Assembly (NCBI GenBank): GCA_946122785.1 | Contig: CAMGYJ010000003.1 | Coordinates: 2,976,001-3,040,000, forward strand | Direction: 5' to 3' | DNA: 64,000 nt | DNA from: Linum tenue | Taxonomy: Eukaryota; Streptophyta; Magnoliopsida; Malpighiales; Linaceae | Part shown: piece by piece, positions 33,969 through 46,748 of the stretch | How positions within the stretch are numbered: the first letter of the stretch is position 1 | How the letters are laid out: every line of letters begins with the position of its first letter | Notes under the pieces: model-generated | What the model saw: only the letters and a program-made list of their open reading frames with translations | The model's database searches: none | What the model was told of the DNA's origin: nothing | Position numbers and translations under genes: made by a program

Positions 33969-36176
33969 CGATAGAAATCTCATATTTGAATTTAGTATTC
34001 CTTGAGCTATCTAAATCAACATGATTAAACAGGCTTCGATGAATTGGAATGCGGCAGTGCAAAAGATCGATCTATGACTCTATATTAGTCAGCCTTATTT
34101 AAAATAAAAAAGAGAGAATAAAAAACAACTTTTATAGGAACCAACTACAATCGCAAACAATCGTATGAATCGAGTCAGAGAGTATCAACCCCGTAAGGAT
34201 ATAGGTTGGTTGTTGCATCTTAATTGTCATCAAATCACCATTTGGTACTGGGTAATGATCTTCATTTTCAGTGTATTGAGGTTATATCTTGATTAAGAAA
34301 CAAATGAAACACACAAAAACATGCATTGACATTGAATTCTATATTTCATATATGATATATCTTAATTAGATGAAGCACATGAATATACCTGGACTATATA
34401 TACTGCATGCCCTCAATTGTAGTGGCCTCAATTGCTAGGGTTGCATGACATGACTCTCTTCTCAAGGGGACACGTGTACAACCAGTCTAGATTCATTGTC
34501 TCTTCATGTGTGTGTTCGTTTTTGGTTATTATATATAAATAAATAAAACTTATGTATTTTGCAAGGAGCACAGGAAGACCAGAAGAGGTATGACATTTGT
34601 CGACGATGAAGCGTAAGAGCAGAAGTGCCCATTATCATATATATATATGGATCATAGTAAAGGTGGCCCCGTTGAAGGAAAAAACTTCTACACTACCCAT
34701 CTTCCACGTCTATCATGCAATTATATATAATCGATTCATTGCAATAATCTATATATGAAGAAGAGGGTGCATGTTTTGGAATGTATAAAGTAGTAAAAAA
34801 CAAGAACATTTCAATCAAGTAGGTTGTTTTAAAGTGTTTGTTAAGTACATTTTGGAGAAATTCTGCTAGGCACAAAAGCCCTTTGATCAGGTAACATGTA
34901 TAAGTTGATGATACAAACAAAACACTGCATGGAGGACCATGGAATTATGATAGCAGTATGTGAAGATTCAAAGAATTCGATTTATCAAGGAAACCAATCG
35001 CGAAAGAGATACTAAGATGGACATTTGGATTCTTATCGGATTCATACTTGCGACGCTGAAACCCCGACAAATGGCGGATAAGATTGCACCACGATTTGAA
35101 AGATTTCTCTTGTATGATAAAATAACTCATTATCCATGAAGTGACTTTTTTAGAATGAGGATATAAAAAACACCTATGAAAGAAGATCAGAAGCTGAAAA
35201 TAAGAGGAGAAATACGTACCTTTGAATCAAGTATGCGAGACTTCCCATGTTATTTTATTCTTGGGGGAGAGTGGGTCACCCCAAGCTCTATTTACAAAAC
35301 ATCACCAAATGCACCAACAGATAGATATGGTCATATGGATCCTGATTGAAAGCCAAGCCACCTCCTCAGTTGCAACAAGTTAGAGCAATAACGATCATTA
35401 TTATACCGAATTACTTTGTTGTGTTCAATGCCCTCAAATGGGAACATTCTTTATGGCCTTAATTTTGTTAGTGGTTTGCCTAAATAGAGTCCATAGTCTC
35501 AATGATCACTACACAATGGCATATTAACTCCTAAGAAAATATTAGATTTAGTAGTTTCTCAATGTTACCACTCACTTGAATACACGTTTTAAGTGTTGGA
35601 TCTCTCTAAACTATAAAATGTGTATAGTAGAATGAACTTTTTGGCATATCATTAGAGTTTCCACCAATTATATCAATAATCAATCCCCTCACCAATAGTC
35701 TTGAATGATCCAGTAAATATAGATCGAGCTCTTAAGAGCACAATTTGATAATAAGACAACCATCATATGAACTTCTTAGTTGCTTGCAGAAGATTGTTGA
35801 TTGATGAAGGTCCATAATTGTTACAAAAGAGAGAGAGATTCCACCTCCATTCTCTTTTATCCAATCAAAACTATACATTACAATTGTCGAAGTACCAAGT
35901 CTTTCACCTAAGAGGCAAGAGCCAATAATCACGACTCTAAGCAAAGATGGAAAGTTTAAAGCTTTGAAGCTAATGAAAAAGTGGAAGAAGAAAAAAAAAA
36001 AAAAAAGAGTAAAAGAAGGAAGGATGTTGATATAAAGTAACCATGGTTAGAACTCAATAAGACTTCCGGAAAGGAACGGATGCCTTAACCATGGTTGAAA
36101 ACTGGAAACCAACATGGGTTTAGGCTGCTGGAGGGTGGTGGGAATTCTTTCGGCCTGTTTTCCAGGGGATGGTAAT
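33969..36176. other. Intergenic region upstream of the XERICO-like gene
   Basis: AT-rich sequence, with an (AT)n run near 34640 and an A-run near 35990-36005. No gene, repeat or RNA is recognised. Regulatory elements of the downstream gene probably lie in the right part, but none can be proven by reading. Confidence 0.5.
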
Positions 36177-36184
36177 TATAAAAA
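36177..36184 (+). promoter_or_regulatory. Candidate TATA box of the XERICO-like gene
   Basis: TATAAAAA lies about 1.08 kb before the CDS and about 250 nt before the inferred 5'-UTR intron. A start site near 36205-36215 would give a first exon of about 220 nt. It is the only good TATA box in this stretch. Confidence 0.55.
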
Positions 36185-36431
36185 GCCCATCATCCATCCA
36201 TTAGATAGAAAGCAAAGCAAAGAAACAAGGCATCGAGCAGCTGAAGCACTATCCAATTTATCTCCCCAGAATTTCTCAAGCCGATTCAATGAATCCATAA
36301 CCTTTGTGGGTTTTTTTGGCTTGTACCGCGATTTCATCGCTTTCCGGGTTTCCTAGCTGATAATTCAACAGTATCTGCTGCAACTTTTACTTTGATTCTG
36401 CAGAAACTGAAGAACTTCAGCTGTGTTGTGT

Positions 36432-37194
36432 GTAAGTTTCTATCCATTCCTTTTTTTTCACTTCATCGACAGAGCTATGGTGTTTTTTCTCTTGTTTTTC
36501 TTTAATATTCTGAAATGACATAGGAAAGATCGTGTCTTTCTGTATTTAAAAAGAAAAACTGGATCTTGGATATTAGCTGGACTGATGTTTTCTGAATTAG
36601 CTAGCTGGGTTTTTCAAATCCAGGTGACTTCTGTTGAGTTTCCTCATTTGTAAAGGTTTCTTCTTTTGGTTCAATTGTTGTATGCTGTTCGATCTTGTAT
36701 CTATGTGTGTGCCGTGAGAAGCTGATAATTGATGATGTTAATCAATGGAGGATGTGGGTTTCTGAGGGTTCCTTGATTTGTGGGATCTGGGTCGATCTAT
36801 ATTGACTCTAAATTCGAAAGAGTTGCTCTTCTAATTTCAATCTCAGCTATACCTTACATTTCATTAGGCTGATAGAACTTGGTTTTCTGCAGTGTAGTCT
36901 TTATAGGGTTTGACGCGTAGATAGATATTTGATCCTTTATGGTATTCTATATATATTGGTAGTGGTAGTTTCATTAAGAAGATGGATTGAAGTTCTTGAA
37001 CTTCTATCTAGTTTGGATTTGCAGCCTTTGATTTCATTCAAATTCTTTTGGCTGATCGCCAGTGAATATTGCCACATACGAAAGGCTATTGCTCAGTTTA
37101 GTTCATCGTAGCATTTCATTTTTTGATAGTTTGTTGATTCTAAACTAGTTTATTCAGTGTCTGATTTTGACCTCGTTTATGTTCCTTTCTTCAG
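36432..37194 (+). other. Inferred 5'-UTR intron of the XERICO-like gene
   Basis: A strong donor (TGT/GTAAGTTTC) at 36432 and a pyrimidine-rich acceptor (CCTTTCTTCAG) ending at 37194 enclose a T-rich stretch with in-frame stops. The remaining leader before the ATG is 64 nt. An intron in the 5'-UTR is also known for Arabidopsis XERICO, as I recall, so the model agrees with the family. Confidence 0.65.
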
Positions 37195-37258
37195 ATATCT
37201 AGTTACACAAAGAGAAGGTCTTGATCCTCATTTAACTCTTCAAGTTCGTTTCGCAAAG

Positions 37259-37753
37259 ATGGGTCTCTCAACTCTTCCATCTCCATCTGAAGGAGTCCTG
37301 TGTCTACTCCTGGTAAACACGGCACTGTCTATCTCTATTGTCAAAGGAATCCTCCGTTCAATCCTTCACATAGTCGGCATCCATCTCCCACCATCATCAC
37401 CTCCATACTCCGAGTTCACTGAAGAACCCACGATGGACCCTTTTGAGTTCACCACTACTACCTCAGATGCCTTCATTGACCAATTCCGAAGCCGGGCTGC
37501 CTCGGAAGGTTACATTGAGGAGTTCCGCAGCAGGAGTCCACCAACTCGGTTCGACAAAGTATGCCGGACCGAACATGACTGCTCAGTCTGCTTGACTCGG
37601 TTCAACCCAGAATCGGAGATCAATCGACTGTCCTGTGGGCATATCTTCCACATGGTATGCCTTGAGAAGTGGTTGGACTATTGGAACATCACTTGCCCTC
37701 TCTGCAGGAGCCCGTTGATGCCTGAAAAAGAGGATGCATCGTGCTTTTCCTGA
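37259..37753 (+). CDS. XERICO: XERICO-like RING-H2 E3 ubiquitin ligase
   Basis: XERICO proteins are small RING-H2 ubiquitin ligases that raise abscisic acid levels and drought tolerance in Arabidopsis (family knowledge). The 164-aa product, close to the 162 aa of the Arabidopsis protein, begins MGLSTLPSPSEGVLC, the conserved family start. A hydrophobic segment follows at about residues 13-40 and fits a membrane anchor. The RING-H2 domain runs from 108 to 149 with ligands C108, C111, C126, H128, H131, C134, C146 and C149, and the block LEKWLDYWNITCPLCR is characteristic. The frame is open upstream without an earlier ATG, so ATG 37259 is the start. The coding part has no intron and no defect. 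Closely related RHA-type RING proteins are the alternative. Confidence 0.92.
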   Translation: MGLSTLPSPSEGVLCLLLVNTALSISIVKGILRSILHIVGIHLPPSSPPYSEFTEEPTMDPFEFTTTTSDAFIDQFRSRAASEGYIEEFRSRSPPTRFDKVCRTEHDCSVCLTRFNPESEINRLSCGHIFHMVCLEKWLDYWNITCPLCRSPLMPEKEDASCFS

Positions 37754-38588
37754 TGGAAGGTATAGCGATTTTATAGTGAGATACCGAGAGAGATGCCATG
37801 TACAGCGTGCTAGTGTGTACATAGAGGGTACTTTTCTAGTTTTGCTGTGAAATCCAGGGAGCATAGATTGGGAGCTTGAGAGAGTACTTGGAAGTTCTTT
37901 CATTGTACATATTGTGAGAGTGAGAGAGAGAGGGTTTTAGGTTTATGATCATAATCTATTGCAGCTATCCATCCAACAGAAGAGATCTGGTTTATACTTG
38001 GTTTGTGAATCCTTATTCTTTCTGGTTTACTTGTTTCCTGCTGATTGAATCTGTGCTTATGGTGGATGCATCATGGATTATATGCATCCGTGGTGAGTTT
38101 GCAGCTTTTAATGTCTAACCGAGTCAAATGTTGCTGTGACTTCGTGAGGACGAGGTAAAACAAGACCCACTGCCCCTACGTTCTCATACGAAACCCAAAT
38201 CCTAGGTTTAGCAGCAAGTCAGTCAAATGGAGGAAATCTGCAGCTTTCCATGTTCTATCAGACAGATCCATTGAATGAATGGAATATGACCAGTTTCTTT
38301 TAGAGGGCAAGCAAGTGCCTTTCAGTTTGGATAGCCATATGTATCTATGCTCTGCAACTTTCTACAATCTTTCCAGTTGATTGAATGGTATTCCGAAGTC
38401 TCATAGTATACAACAACCACCCTAGTAAGATTATTCCTTTGACTGATTTTGATTGAATGGTCTTCCCAAGTCTCAGTATACAACATCCACCATAGTAAGA
38501 TTATTTCTTTGACTGATGTTCGACCGATAGTTTGACTCGGATGAGACTTACAAAACTCCATTGAATCAAGCATGGTTGTGTTTTCAAA
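37754..38588. other. 3' region of the XERICO-like gene and spacer
   Basis: This holds the 3'-UTR of the XERICO-like gene, with a (GA)n tract near 37917-37933. A 72-bp tandem duplication lies at 38379-38519 (units starting GATTGAATGGT). No other gene is recognised. Confidence 0.55.
38379..38519. repeat. 72-bp tandem duplication
   Basis: GATTGAATGGTATTCCGAAG (38379) and GATTGAATGGTCTTCCCAAG (38451) start two adjacent units that remain similar to the end (ATTTCTTTGACTGATG). Confidence 0.8.
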
Positions 38589-38840
38589 TGCTGACCAGTC
38601 GCGAATGGTGGGAAATATTTTCTACCATCCATATAATTTTGTGGCCAAGTATACTCAAACAAACAAAAAAATACAATAAAAACGTAGACAAAAGTTACAG
38701 ACAGATCCAAAATAGTGAAGAAGAAATTTTATACGTACAGGTTGAGCAGCTAAAGTCTCAAGAGAGTGTTGTAGACGACTATTTGTTGCCTCTCTTGCTG
38801 CTTTTTCAAGGTTCGCCTGCTCTGTTCTCGGTACACTAGG
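38589..38840 (-). pseudogene. Array gene fragment, partial copy 0
   Basis: Only the first visible exon (EQANLEKAAREATNSRLQHS, about 38750-38840) and part of the second (MDGRKYFPPFATGQ) are present. The second exon runs into unrelated flanking sequence at 38589, the left end of the array. Confidence 0.75.
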
Positions 38841-38993
38841 TGTTAGAGTAGTCAAAGAGTAAAGGAAATACCACATTGGTGGGAGAAGGAAAGTGCAAGT
38901 TGTTTTTAAGTTTGCTTTCCACTTTAGTTATTGGATAAAGTGGTTAGTGGGCTTTTGGAAAAAGTGTGGGCTATTTAGTTTGACATATTAAAT
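38841..38993. repeat. Copia LTR fragment in array, short form
   Basis: It starts exactly at the LTR terminus TGTTAGAGTAGTC of copia element 2 and ends at CATATTAAAT, where a deletion joins it to the next gene copy. Confidence 0.85.
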
Positions 38994-39029
38994 TACCCAT
39001 ACCTCAAAATAGTGAAACATTAGCCGTGA

Positions 39030-40602
39030 CTACTCATCATCATCATCATCTTTTATAATGAACTCTACCGCATCAAGAAAAGAAAAGGAATATAAGAAGA
39101 ATGATCAAACTCATTTCCGAAATTTGAGAATTAGATTGTACCTTTGACTTCTTTGAAATGCCAAACATTAATAACTATGTTATAAATGAAGTCAGGAAAT
39201 AGTTCCATCATGTCTTCCATGATACGACTGTCAACCGATGCGATTTCACTTCCTTCAGCTGCAGTTCGACCATCCTACAAAGAAAGAAAAATGTCAATTT
39301 GCCCTAGAAAACCCTTAATTATACACAAAAGATCTTATGTAAGACTTACACTAGTGGTATGATATAAAATTCCTCGAATAAATGTGAGGATGGCCTCACC
39401 CCCTAACCTCCATACCACTATCGTGGGTGCCTGTCCACGTCCGCTTCCGCGTACTCTTTGTTGTTGCTGTAAAAGCTTCAGATCACGTCTCTGTCGAATG
39501 AAGTCACCCTCCTTTTTGTCAATATTCTCACAAGCTTCCACATAATGAGTGATTAAAGTCCCTTTCCAAGTACGCATTTCTTTGATCAGAGACTCTATGT
39601 GATCCATCATCTTTTGATTGAGCGGGTTACATGGCTGGATATATTGTCGAACATCTTGATTACAATTGCGAAAGTTATATAGAAACAAGACGAAGTTTAT
39701 GGTTTCCTCTGCATCCCAAAGACATGGATGATTGCATATAAACTGGTACGTGTCCCTGATAAATACAACCGTGGTATGTTAAATTACAATTTCATTTGAT
39801 CATGAAACAAATACATGGCGAGAAAGTTTTTGAATATTCTAGAAATACATACCAGAGGTTTGTTGGAGCAACCTTGTCACCTTCATCTCGAATAGCAGAA
39901 AGCGAAGTGGATAATTCATCAAGCTTACCAAGAAATCCAGATACATCAGCTGGAAGCGGAGACGGTCCTTGGTACCCAGCAATCACTTGCCTAAGTCTTG
40001 TGAAATCAAGAGACATATCATTGAATCTATCGTTGCCTTGATATACCACTTGTTCTGGAAGCTTGAGTAGAGCATCATCGACCAAGATGACTTTCTTTTC
40101 CTTTGCACTAGTAATGCTAAGGTCACTCAGAACTCTAGAAGAGAACAATATATCCTCTTGAATGGAGTCTCTCCCATATGGTAACCCCTGAAAATGTAGC
40201 TCAAAAATTTGTGCTAACAGCTTTCTGCCGTTAACAAAGAATTTCAATTACGTATCAATTTTCACGGTTAAAGGCAGGACCAAATATAGAAATATTACCA
40301 AATACCTCAAAATAATTTTGGTGCCAGGGGTTAAGATCCTAGTCCTCGCTCGCTGACCAGTCGCGAATGGTGGGAAATATTTTCTACCATCCATATAATT
40401 TTGTGGCCAAGTCTACTCAAACAAACAAAAAAATACAATAAAAACGTAGACAAAAGCTACAGACAGATCCAAAATAGTGAAGAAGAAATTTTATACGTAC
40501 AGGTTGAGCAGCTAAAGTCTCAAGAGAGTGTTGTAGACGACTATTTGTTGCCTCTCTTGCTGCTTTTTCAAGGTTCGCCTGCTCTGTTCTCGGTACACTA
40601 GG
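39030..40602 (-). pseudogene. Array gene fragment, copy 1 (last six exons)
   Basis: Reading leftward: exon with EKAAREATNSRLQHSLETLA (from 40602), exon with TWPQNYMDGRKYFPPFATGQ, exon C at about 40247-39855 (KLLAQIFELHFQGLPYGRDS, LPADVSGFLGKLDELSTSLS), exon D at about 39760-39350 (FLYNFRNCNQDVRQYIQP, WRLGGEAILTFIRGILYH), exon E at about 39275-39142 (DMMELFPDFIYNIVINVW) and a last exon ending KDDDDDE-stop at 39030-39032. Splice borders have GT and AG and phases agree (exon E to last exon gives KEFIIKD). I do not recognise the protein family. The 5' end is cut by the LTR, so it is a 3' gene fragment; it might still be transcribed from the LTR side. Confidence 0.75.
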
Positions 40603-40868
40603 TGTTAGAGTAGTCAAAGAGTAAAGGAAATACCACATTGGTGGGAGAAGGAAAGTGCAAGTTGTTTTTAAGTTTGCTTTCCACTTTAGTTATTGGATAA
40701 AGTGGTTAGTGGGATTTTGGAAAAAGTGTGGGCTATTTAGTTTGACATATTAAATCGCACTACGCACTACGCACTTAGCACGTTTGCGTGACGCGTTCGG
40801 ATTTGAATTTTTGGCTAATTAATTAATCCGGATAATTATTTGATTTTGACTTTTGTGAAACGACGTAA
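40603..40868. repeat. Copia LTR fragment in array, unit 2
   Basis: It matches copia element 2 LTR from its TGTTAGAG start to ACGACGTAA, then stops; the intact LTR continues CCCTTCGG while here GAAACAATCTCG follows. A 22-bp stretch (ACCGGAATTATTTTAATT and neighbours) of the intact LTR is missing. Confidence 0.88.
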
Positions 40869-41918
40869 GAAACAATCTCGAGTGCACCTGAAACCAACAA
40901 AAGACTGCAACAAATTAAAAGAAACGGTGGACATCACTGCAGAAGAGAGACAACTCAGTGTTATAGTCCTCTGTTCACACCAATAATAATGACTTAACCA
41001 CCATGCAAAAATTAAAAGAATTAATGTAGAAAATGCAAATGCAACCTCTTTCTTAAATAGTCATCAGACAGTTAGGGGGCAAACTGGGGCATAAAAACTG
41101 ATAGTGCAAAGTTGATCAATCAAATCAAGCGATCAAATGGTACAATGAAACAGTGGCCAAAGCAATGAATAAACCTATACCCGTCAATCAAGAGCAAAAC
41201 TTGAAGAGAAACATACAATGATTAGGAAAGTAACAATACCAAGCTAATCCAACAAATACAATGATATGCGTCCAGTGTGATGACGCAAATGCACCGATGC
41301 GATAATCAAAACATCTCAAACTACATAAATTTAAGTATTTCGATTAAGATTCCCAGCATCCATATTTACCAACAGCATTGTTGGGGTTCTAAATGAAGGA
41401 GTTACAATGAAGAAACCGCACCACAATTATCAGAAGACACTACTAAAGACTATCTCTATCATCAATTGGAAAGCTTGGTCTAATGGGAAGTTCCAGAGGT
41501 GACCAACTATTAGGGGCTCTTTTTGAGGTGAACAACTTGGAAGAACATCATTCACAAAGCTAACAGCAACTTGGCGGACAGATTATCAGTACTAAATCCT
41601 CTTCTAAGCAAAGTTGCTGCTCGAAGAATCAAACAACAATAAGAGAATCAATAAGAATCTCCTGCGATAGATGGTGTCAGCTTTTTCCTTCTCTTCTTGA
41701 CGTTCCTGAACTATGGTGTCATGAATAGATCCTTTGTTTGCATATCCACTAATATAAACCTTACGGGGCACCCTTGCATAGGCTATTAAACCCCTAATGC
41801 AAAACTCTCAATTATATATACTAACTGTTCCTCTACCCTCTAGGTACTTCTTTGTCAGACCAATCGCTCAAGTGTGAAAGCTAAATAGAAATAGAGGAAA
41901 GGTTAACGAGAATGAAAT
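40869..41918. other. Array spacer of about 1.05 kb
   Basis: Repeated at 43810-44862 and 46749-47800. No ORF or known repeat is seen in it. It may be the 3' flank of the original gene. It is deleted between copies 0 and 1. Confidence 0.6.
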
Positions 41919-41954
41919 TACCCATACCTCAAAATAGTGAAACATTAGCCGTGA

Positions 41955-41958
41955 CTAC

Positions 41959-41990
<32 letters not shown>

Positions 41991-43550
41991 TTTTATAATG
42001 AACTCTACCGCATCAAGAAAAGAAAAGGAATATAAGAAGAATGATCAAACTCATTTCCGAAATTTGAGAATTAGATTGTACCTTTGACTTCTTTGAAATG
42101 CAAAACATTAATAACTATGTTATAAATGAAGTCAGGAAATAGTTCCATCATGTCTTCCATGATACGACTGTCAACCGATGCGATTTCACTTCCTTCAGCT
42201 GCAGTTCGACCATCCTACAAAGAAAGAAAAATGTCAATTTGCCCTAGAAAACCCTTAATTATACACAAAAGATCTTATGTAAGACTTACACTAGTGGTAT
42301 GATATAAAATTCCTCGAATAAATGTGAGGATGGCCTCACCCCCTAACCTCCATACCACTATCGTGGGTGCCTGTCCACGTCCGCTTCCGCTTTCGCGTAC
42401 TCTTTGTTGTTGCTGTAAAAGCTTCAGATCACGTCTCTGTCGAATGAAGTCACCCTCCTTTTTGTCAATATTCTCACAAGCTTCCACATAATGAGTGATT
42501 AAAGTCCCTTTCCAAGTACGCATTCCTTTGATCAGAGACTCTATGTGATCCATCATCTTTTGATTGAGCGGGTTACATGGCTGGATATATTGTCGAACAT
42601 CTTGATTACAATTGCGAAAGTTATATAGAAACAAGACGAAGTTTATGGTTTCCTCTGCATCCCAAAGACATGGATGATTGCATATAAACTGGTACGTGTC
42701 CCTGATAAATATACAACAATGGTATGTTAAATTACAATTTCATTTGATCATGAAAAAAATACATGGCGAGAAAGTTTTTGAATATTCTAGAAATACATAC
42801 CAGAGGTTTGTTGGAGCAACCTTGTCACCTTCATCTCGAATAGCAGAAAGCGAAGTGGATAATTCATCAAGCTTACCAAGAAATCCAGATACATCAGCTG
42901 GAAGCGGAGACGGTCCTAGGTACCCAGCAATCACTTGCCTAAGTCTTGTGAAATCAAGAGACATATCATTGAATCTAACGTTGCCTTGATATACCACTTG
43001 TTCTGGAAGCTTGAGTAGAGCATCATCGACCAATATGACTTTCTTTTCCTTTGCACTAGTAATGCTAAGGTCACTCAGAACTCTAGAAGAGAACAATATA
43101 TCCTCTTGAATGGAGTCTCTCCCATATGGTAACCCCTGAATATGTAGCTCAAAAATTTGTGCTAACAGCTTTCTGCCGTTAACAAAGAATTTCAATTACG
43201 CATCAATTTTCACGGTTAAAGGCAGGACCAAATATAGAAATATTACCAAATACCTCAAAATAATTTTGGTGCCAGGGGTTAAGATCCTAGTCCTCGCTTG
43301 CTGACCAGTCGCGAATGGTGGGAAATATTTTCTACCATCCATATAATTTTGTGGCCAAGTCTACTCAAACAAACAAAAAAATACAATAAAAACGTAGACA
43401 AAAGCTACAGACAGATCCAAAATAGTGAAGAAGAAATTTTATACGTACAGGTTGAGCAGCTAAAGTCTCAAGAGAGTGTTGTAGACGACTATTTGTTGCC
43501 TCTCTTGCTGCTTTTTCAAGGTTCGCCTGCTCTGTTCTCGGTACACTAGG
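41955..43550 (-). pseudogene. Array gene fragment, copy 2
   Basis: Same exon set as copy 1. The terminal GAT run encodes ten Asp instead of five. Exon D has an extra ESGSGRG unit from a short CGCTTTCGC duplication near 42385. Exon C has small changes (ELHIQGL, QGNVRF). A Trp codon of exon E is altered near 42103 (TGCAAAACATT). All exons stay open. Confidence 0.75.
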
Positions 43551-43809
43551 TGTTAGAGTAGTCAAAGAGTAAAGGAAATACCACATTGGTGGGAGAAGGA
43601 AAGTGCAAGTTGTTTTTAAGTTTGCTTTCCACTTTAGTTATTGGATAAAGTGGGTAGTGGGCTTTTGGAAAAAGTGTGGGCTATTTAGTTTGACATATTA
43701 AATCGCACTACGCACTTAGCACGTTTGCGCGACGCGTTCGGATTTGAATTTTTGGCTAATTAATTAATCCGGATAATTATTTGATTTTGACTTTTGTGAA
43801 ACGACGTAA
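43551..43809. repeat. Copia LTR fragment in array, unit 3
   Basis: Same borders as 40603-40868, with one less CGCACTA repeat. Confidence 0.88.
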
Positions 43810-44895
43810 GAAACAATCTCGAGTGCACCTGAAACCAACAAAAGACTGCAACAAATTAAAAGAAACGGTGGACATCACTGCAGAAGAGAGACAACTCAGT
43901 GTTATAGTCCTCTGTTCAAACCAATAATAATGACTTAACCACCATGCAAAAATTAAAAGAAGTAATGTAGAAAATGCAAATGCAACCTCTTTCTTAAATA
44001 GTCATCAGACAGTTAGGGGGCAAACTGGGGCATAAAAACTGATAGTGCAAAGTTGATCAATCAAATCAAGCGATCAAATGGTACAATGAAACAGTGGCCA
44101 AAGCAATGAATAAACCTATACCCGTCAATCAAGAGCAAAACTTGAAGAGAAACATACAATGATTAGGAAAGTAACAATACCAAGCTAATCCAACAAATAC
44201 AATGATATGCGTCCAGTGTGATGACGCAAATGCACCGATGCGATAATCAAAACATCTCAAACTACATAAATTTAAGTATTTCGATTAAGATTCCCAGCAT
44301 CCATATTTACCAACACCATTGTTGGGGTTCTAAATGAAGGAGTTACAATGAAGAAACCGCACCACAATTATCAGAAGACACTACTAAAGACTATCTCTAT
44401 CATCAATTGGAAAGCTTGGTCTAATGGGAAGTTCCAGAGGTGACCAACTGTTAGGGGCTCTTTTTGAGGTGAACAACTTGGAAGAACATCATTCACAAAG
44501 CTAACAGCAACTTGGCGGACAGATTATCAGTACTAAATCCTCTTCTAAGCAAAGTTGCTGCTCGAAGAATCAAACAACAATAAGAGAATCAATAAGAATC
44601 TCCTGCGATAGATGGTGTCAGCTTTTTCCTTCTCTTCTTGACGTTCCTGAACTATGGTGTCATGAATAGATCCTTTGTTTGCATATCCACTAATATAAAC
44701 CTTACGGCGCACCCATGCATAGGCTATTAAACCCCTAATGCAAAACTCTCAATTATATATACTAACTGTTCCTCTACCCTCTAGGTACTTCTTTGTCAGA
44801 CCAATCGCTCAAGTGTGAAAGCTAAATAGAAATAGAGGAAAGGTTAACGAGAATGAAATTACCCATACCTCAAAATAGTGAAACATTAGCCGTGA

Positions 44896-46482
44896 CTACT
44901 CATCATCATCATCATCATCATCTTTTATAATGAACTCTACCGCATCAAGAAAAGAAAAGGAATATAAGAAGAATGATCAAACTCATTTCCGAAATTTGAG
45001 AATTAGATTGTACCTTTGACTTCTTTGAAATGCCAAACATTAATAACTATGTTATAAATGAAGTCAGGAAATAGTTCCATCATGTCTTCCATGATACGAC
45101 TGTCAACCGATGCGATTTCACTTCCTTCAGCTGCAGTTCGACCATCCTACAAAGAAAGAAAAATGTCAATTTGCCCTAGAAAACCCTTAATTATACACAA
45201 AAGATCTTATGTAAGACTTACACTAGTGGTATGATATAAAATTCCTCGAATAAATGTGAGGATGGCCTCACCCCCTAACCTCCATACCACTATCGTGGGT
45301 GCCTGTCCACGTCCGCTTCCGCTTCCGCGTACTCTTTGTTGTTGCTGTAAAAGCTTCAGATCACGTCTCTGTCGAATGAAGTCACCCTCCTTTTTGTCAA
45401 TATTCTCGCAAGCTTCCACATAATGAGTGATTAAAGTCCCTTTCCAAGTACGCATTCCTTCGATCAGAGACTCTATGTGATCCATCATCTTTTGATTGAG
45501 CGGGTAACATGGCTGGATATATTGTCGAACATCTTGATTACAATTGCGAAAGTTATATAGAAACAAGACGAAGTTTATGGTTTCCTCTGCATCCCAAAGA
45601 CATGGATGATTGCATATAAACTGGGACGTGTCCCTGATAAATATACAACCGTGGTATGTTAAATTACAATTTTATTTGATCATGAAACAAATACATGGCG
45701 AGAAAGTTTTTGAATATTCTAGAAATACATACCAGAGGTTTGTTGGAGCAACCTTGTCACCTTCATCTCGAATAGCAGAAAGCGAAGTGGATAATTCATC
45801 AAGCTTACCAAGAAATCCAGATACATCAGCTGGAAGCGGAGACGGTCCTAGGTACCCAGCAATCACTTGCCTAAGTCTTGTGAAATCAAGAGACATATCA
45901 TTGAATCTATCGTTGCCTTGATATACCACTTGTTCTGGAAGCTTGAGTAGAGCATCATCGACCAAGATGACTTTCTTTTCCTTTGCACTAGTAATGCTAA
46001 GGTCACTCAGAACTCTAGAAGAGAACAATATATCCTCTTGAATGGAGTCTCTCCCATATGGTAACCCCTGAAAATGTAGCTCAAAAATTTGTGCTAACAG
46101 CTTTCTGCCGTTAACAAAGAATTTCAATTACGCATCAATTTTCAGGGTTAAAGGCAGGACCAAATATAGAAATATTACCAAATACCTCAAAATAATTTTG
46201 GTGCCAGGGGTTAAGATCCTAGTCCTCGCTTGCTGACCAGTCGCGAATGGTGGGAAATATTTTCTACCATCCATATAATTTTGTGGCCAAGTCTACTCAA
46301 ACAAACAAAAAAATACAATAAAAACGTAGACAAAAGCTACAGACAGATCCAAAATAGTGAAGAAGAAATTTTATACGTACAAGTTGAGCAGCTAAAGTCT
46401 CAAGAGAGTGTTGTAGACGACTATTTGTTGCCTCTCTTGCTGCTTTTTCAAGGTTCGCCTGCTCTGTTCTCGGTACACTAGG
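44896..46482 (-). pseudogene. Array gene fragment, copy 3
   Basis: Same exon set; seven Asp codons at the C-terminus. Exon D reads IEGMRTWKG and GSGSGRG. All visible exons are open. Confidence 0.75.
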
Positions 46483-46748
46483 TGTTAGAGTAGTCAAAGA
46501 GTAAAGGAAATACCACATTGGTGGGAGAAGGAAAGTGCAAGTTGTTTTTAAGTTTGCTTTCCACTTTAGTTATTGGATAAAGTGGGTAGTCGGCTTTTGG
46601 AAAAAGTGTGGGCTATTTAGTTTGACATATTAAATCGCACTACGCACTACGCACTTAGCACGTTTGCGCGACGCGTTCGGATTTGAATTTTTGGCTAATT
46701 AATTAATTCGGATAATTATTTGATTTTGACTTTTGTGAAACGACGTAA
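46483..46748. repeat. Copia LTR fragment in array, unit 4
   Basis: Same borders as 40603-40868. Confidence 0.88.

Noticed and set aside
36114..36356. 80-aa ORF upstream of the XERICO-like gene
   Set aside because: It overlaps the probable TATA box and leader, has no recognisable domain, and its start lies upstream of the inferred transcription start.
37157..37258. N-terminal extension of the XERICO-like protein
   Set aside because: The open frame continues upstream but has no ATG, crosses the inferred splice acceptor at 37194, and the family starts with MGLS.
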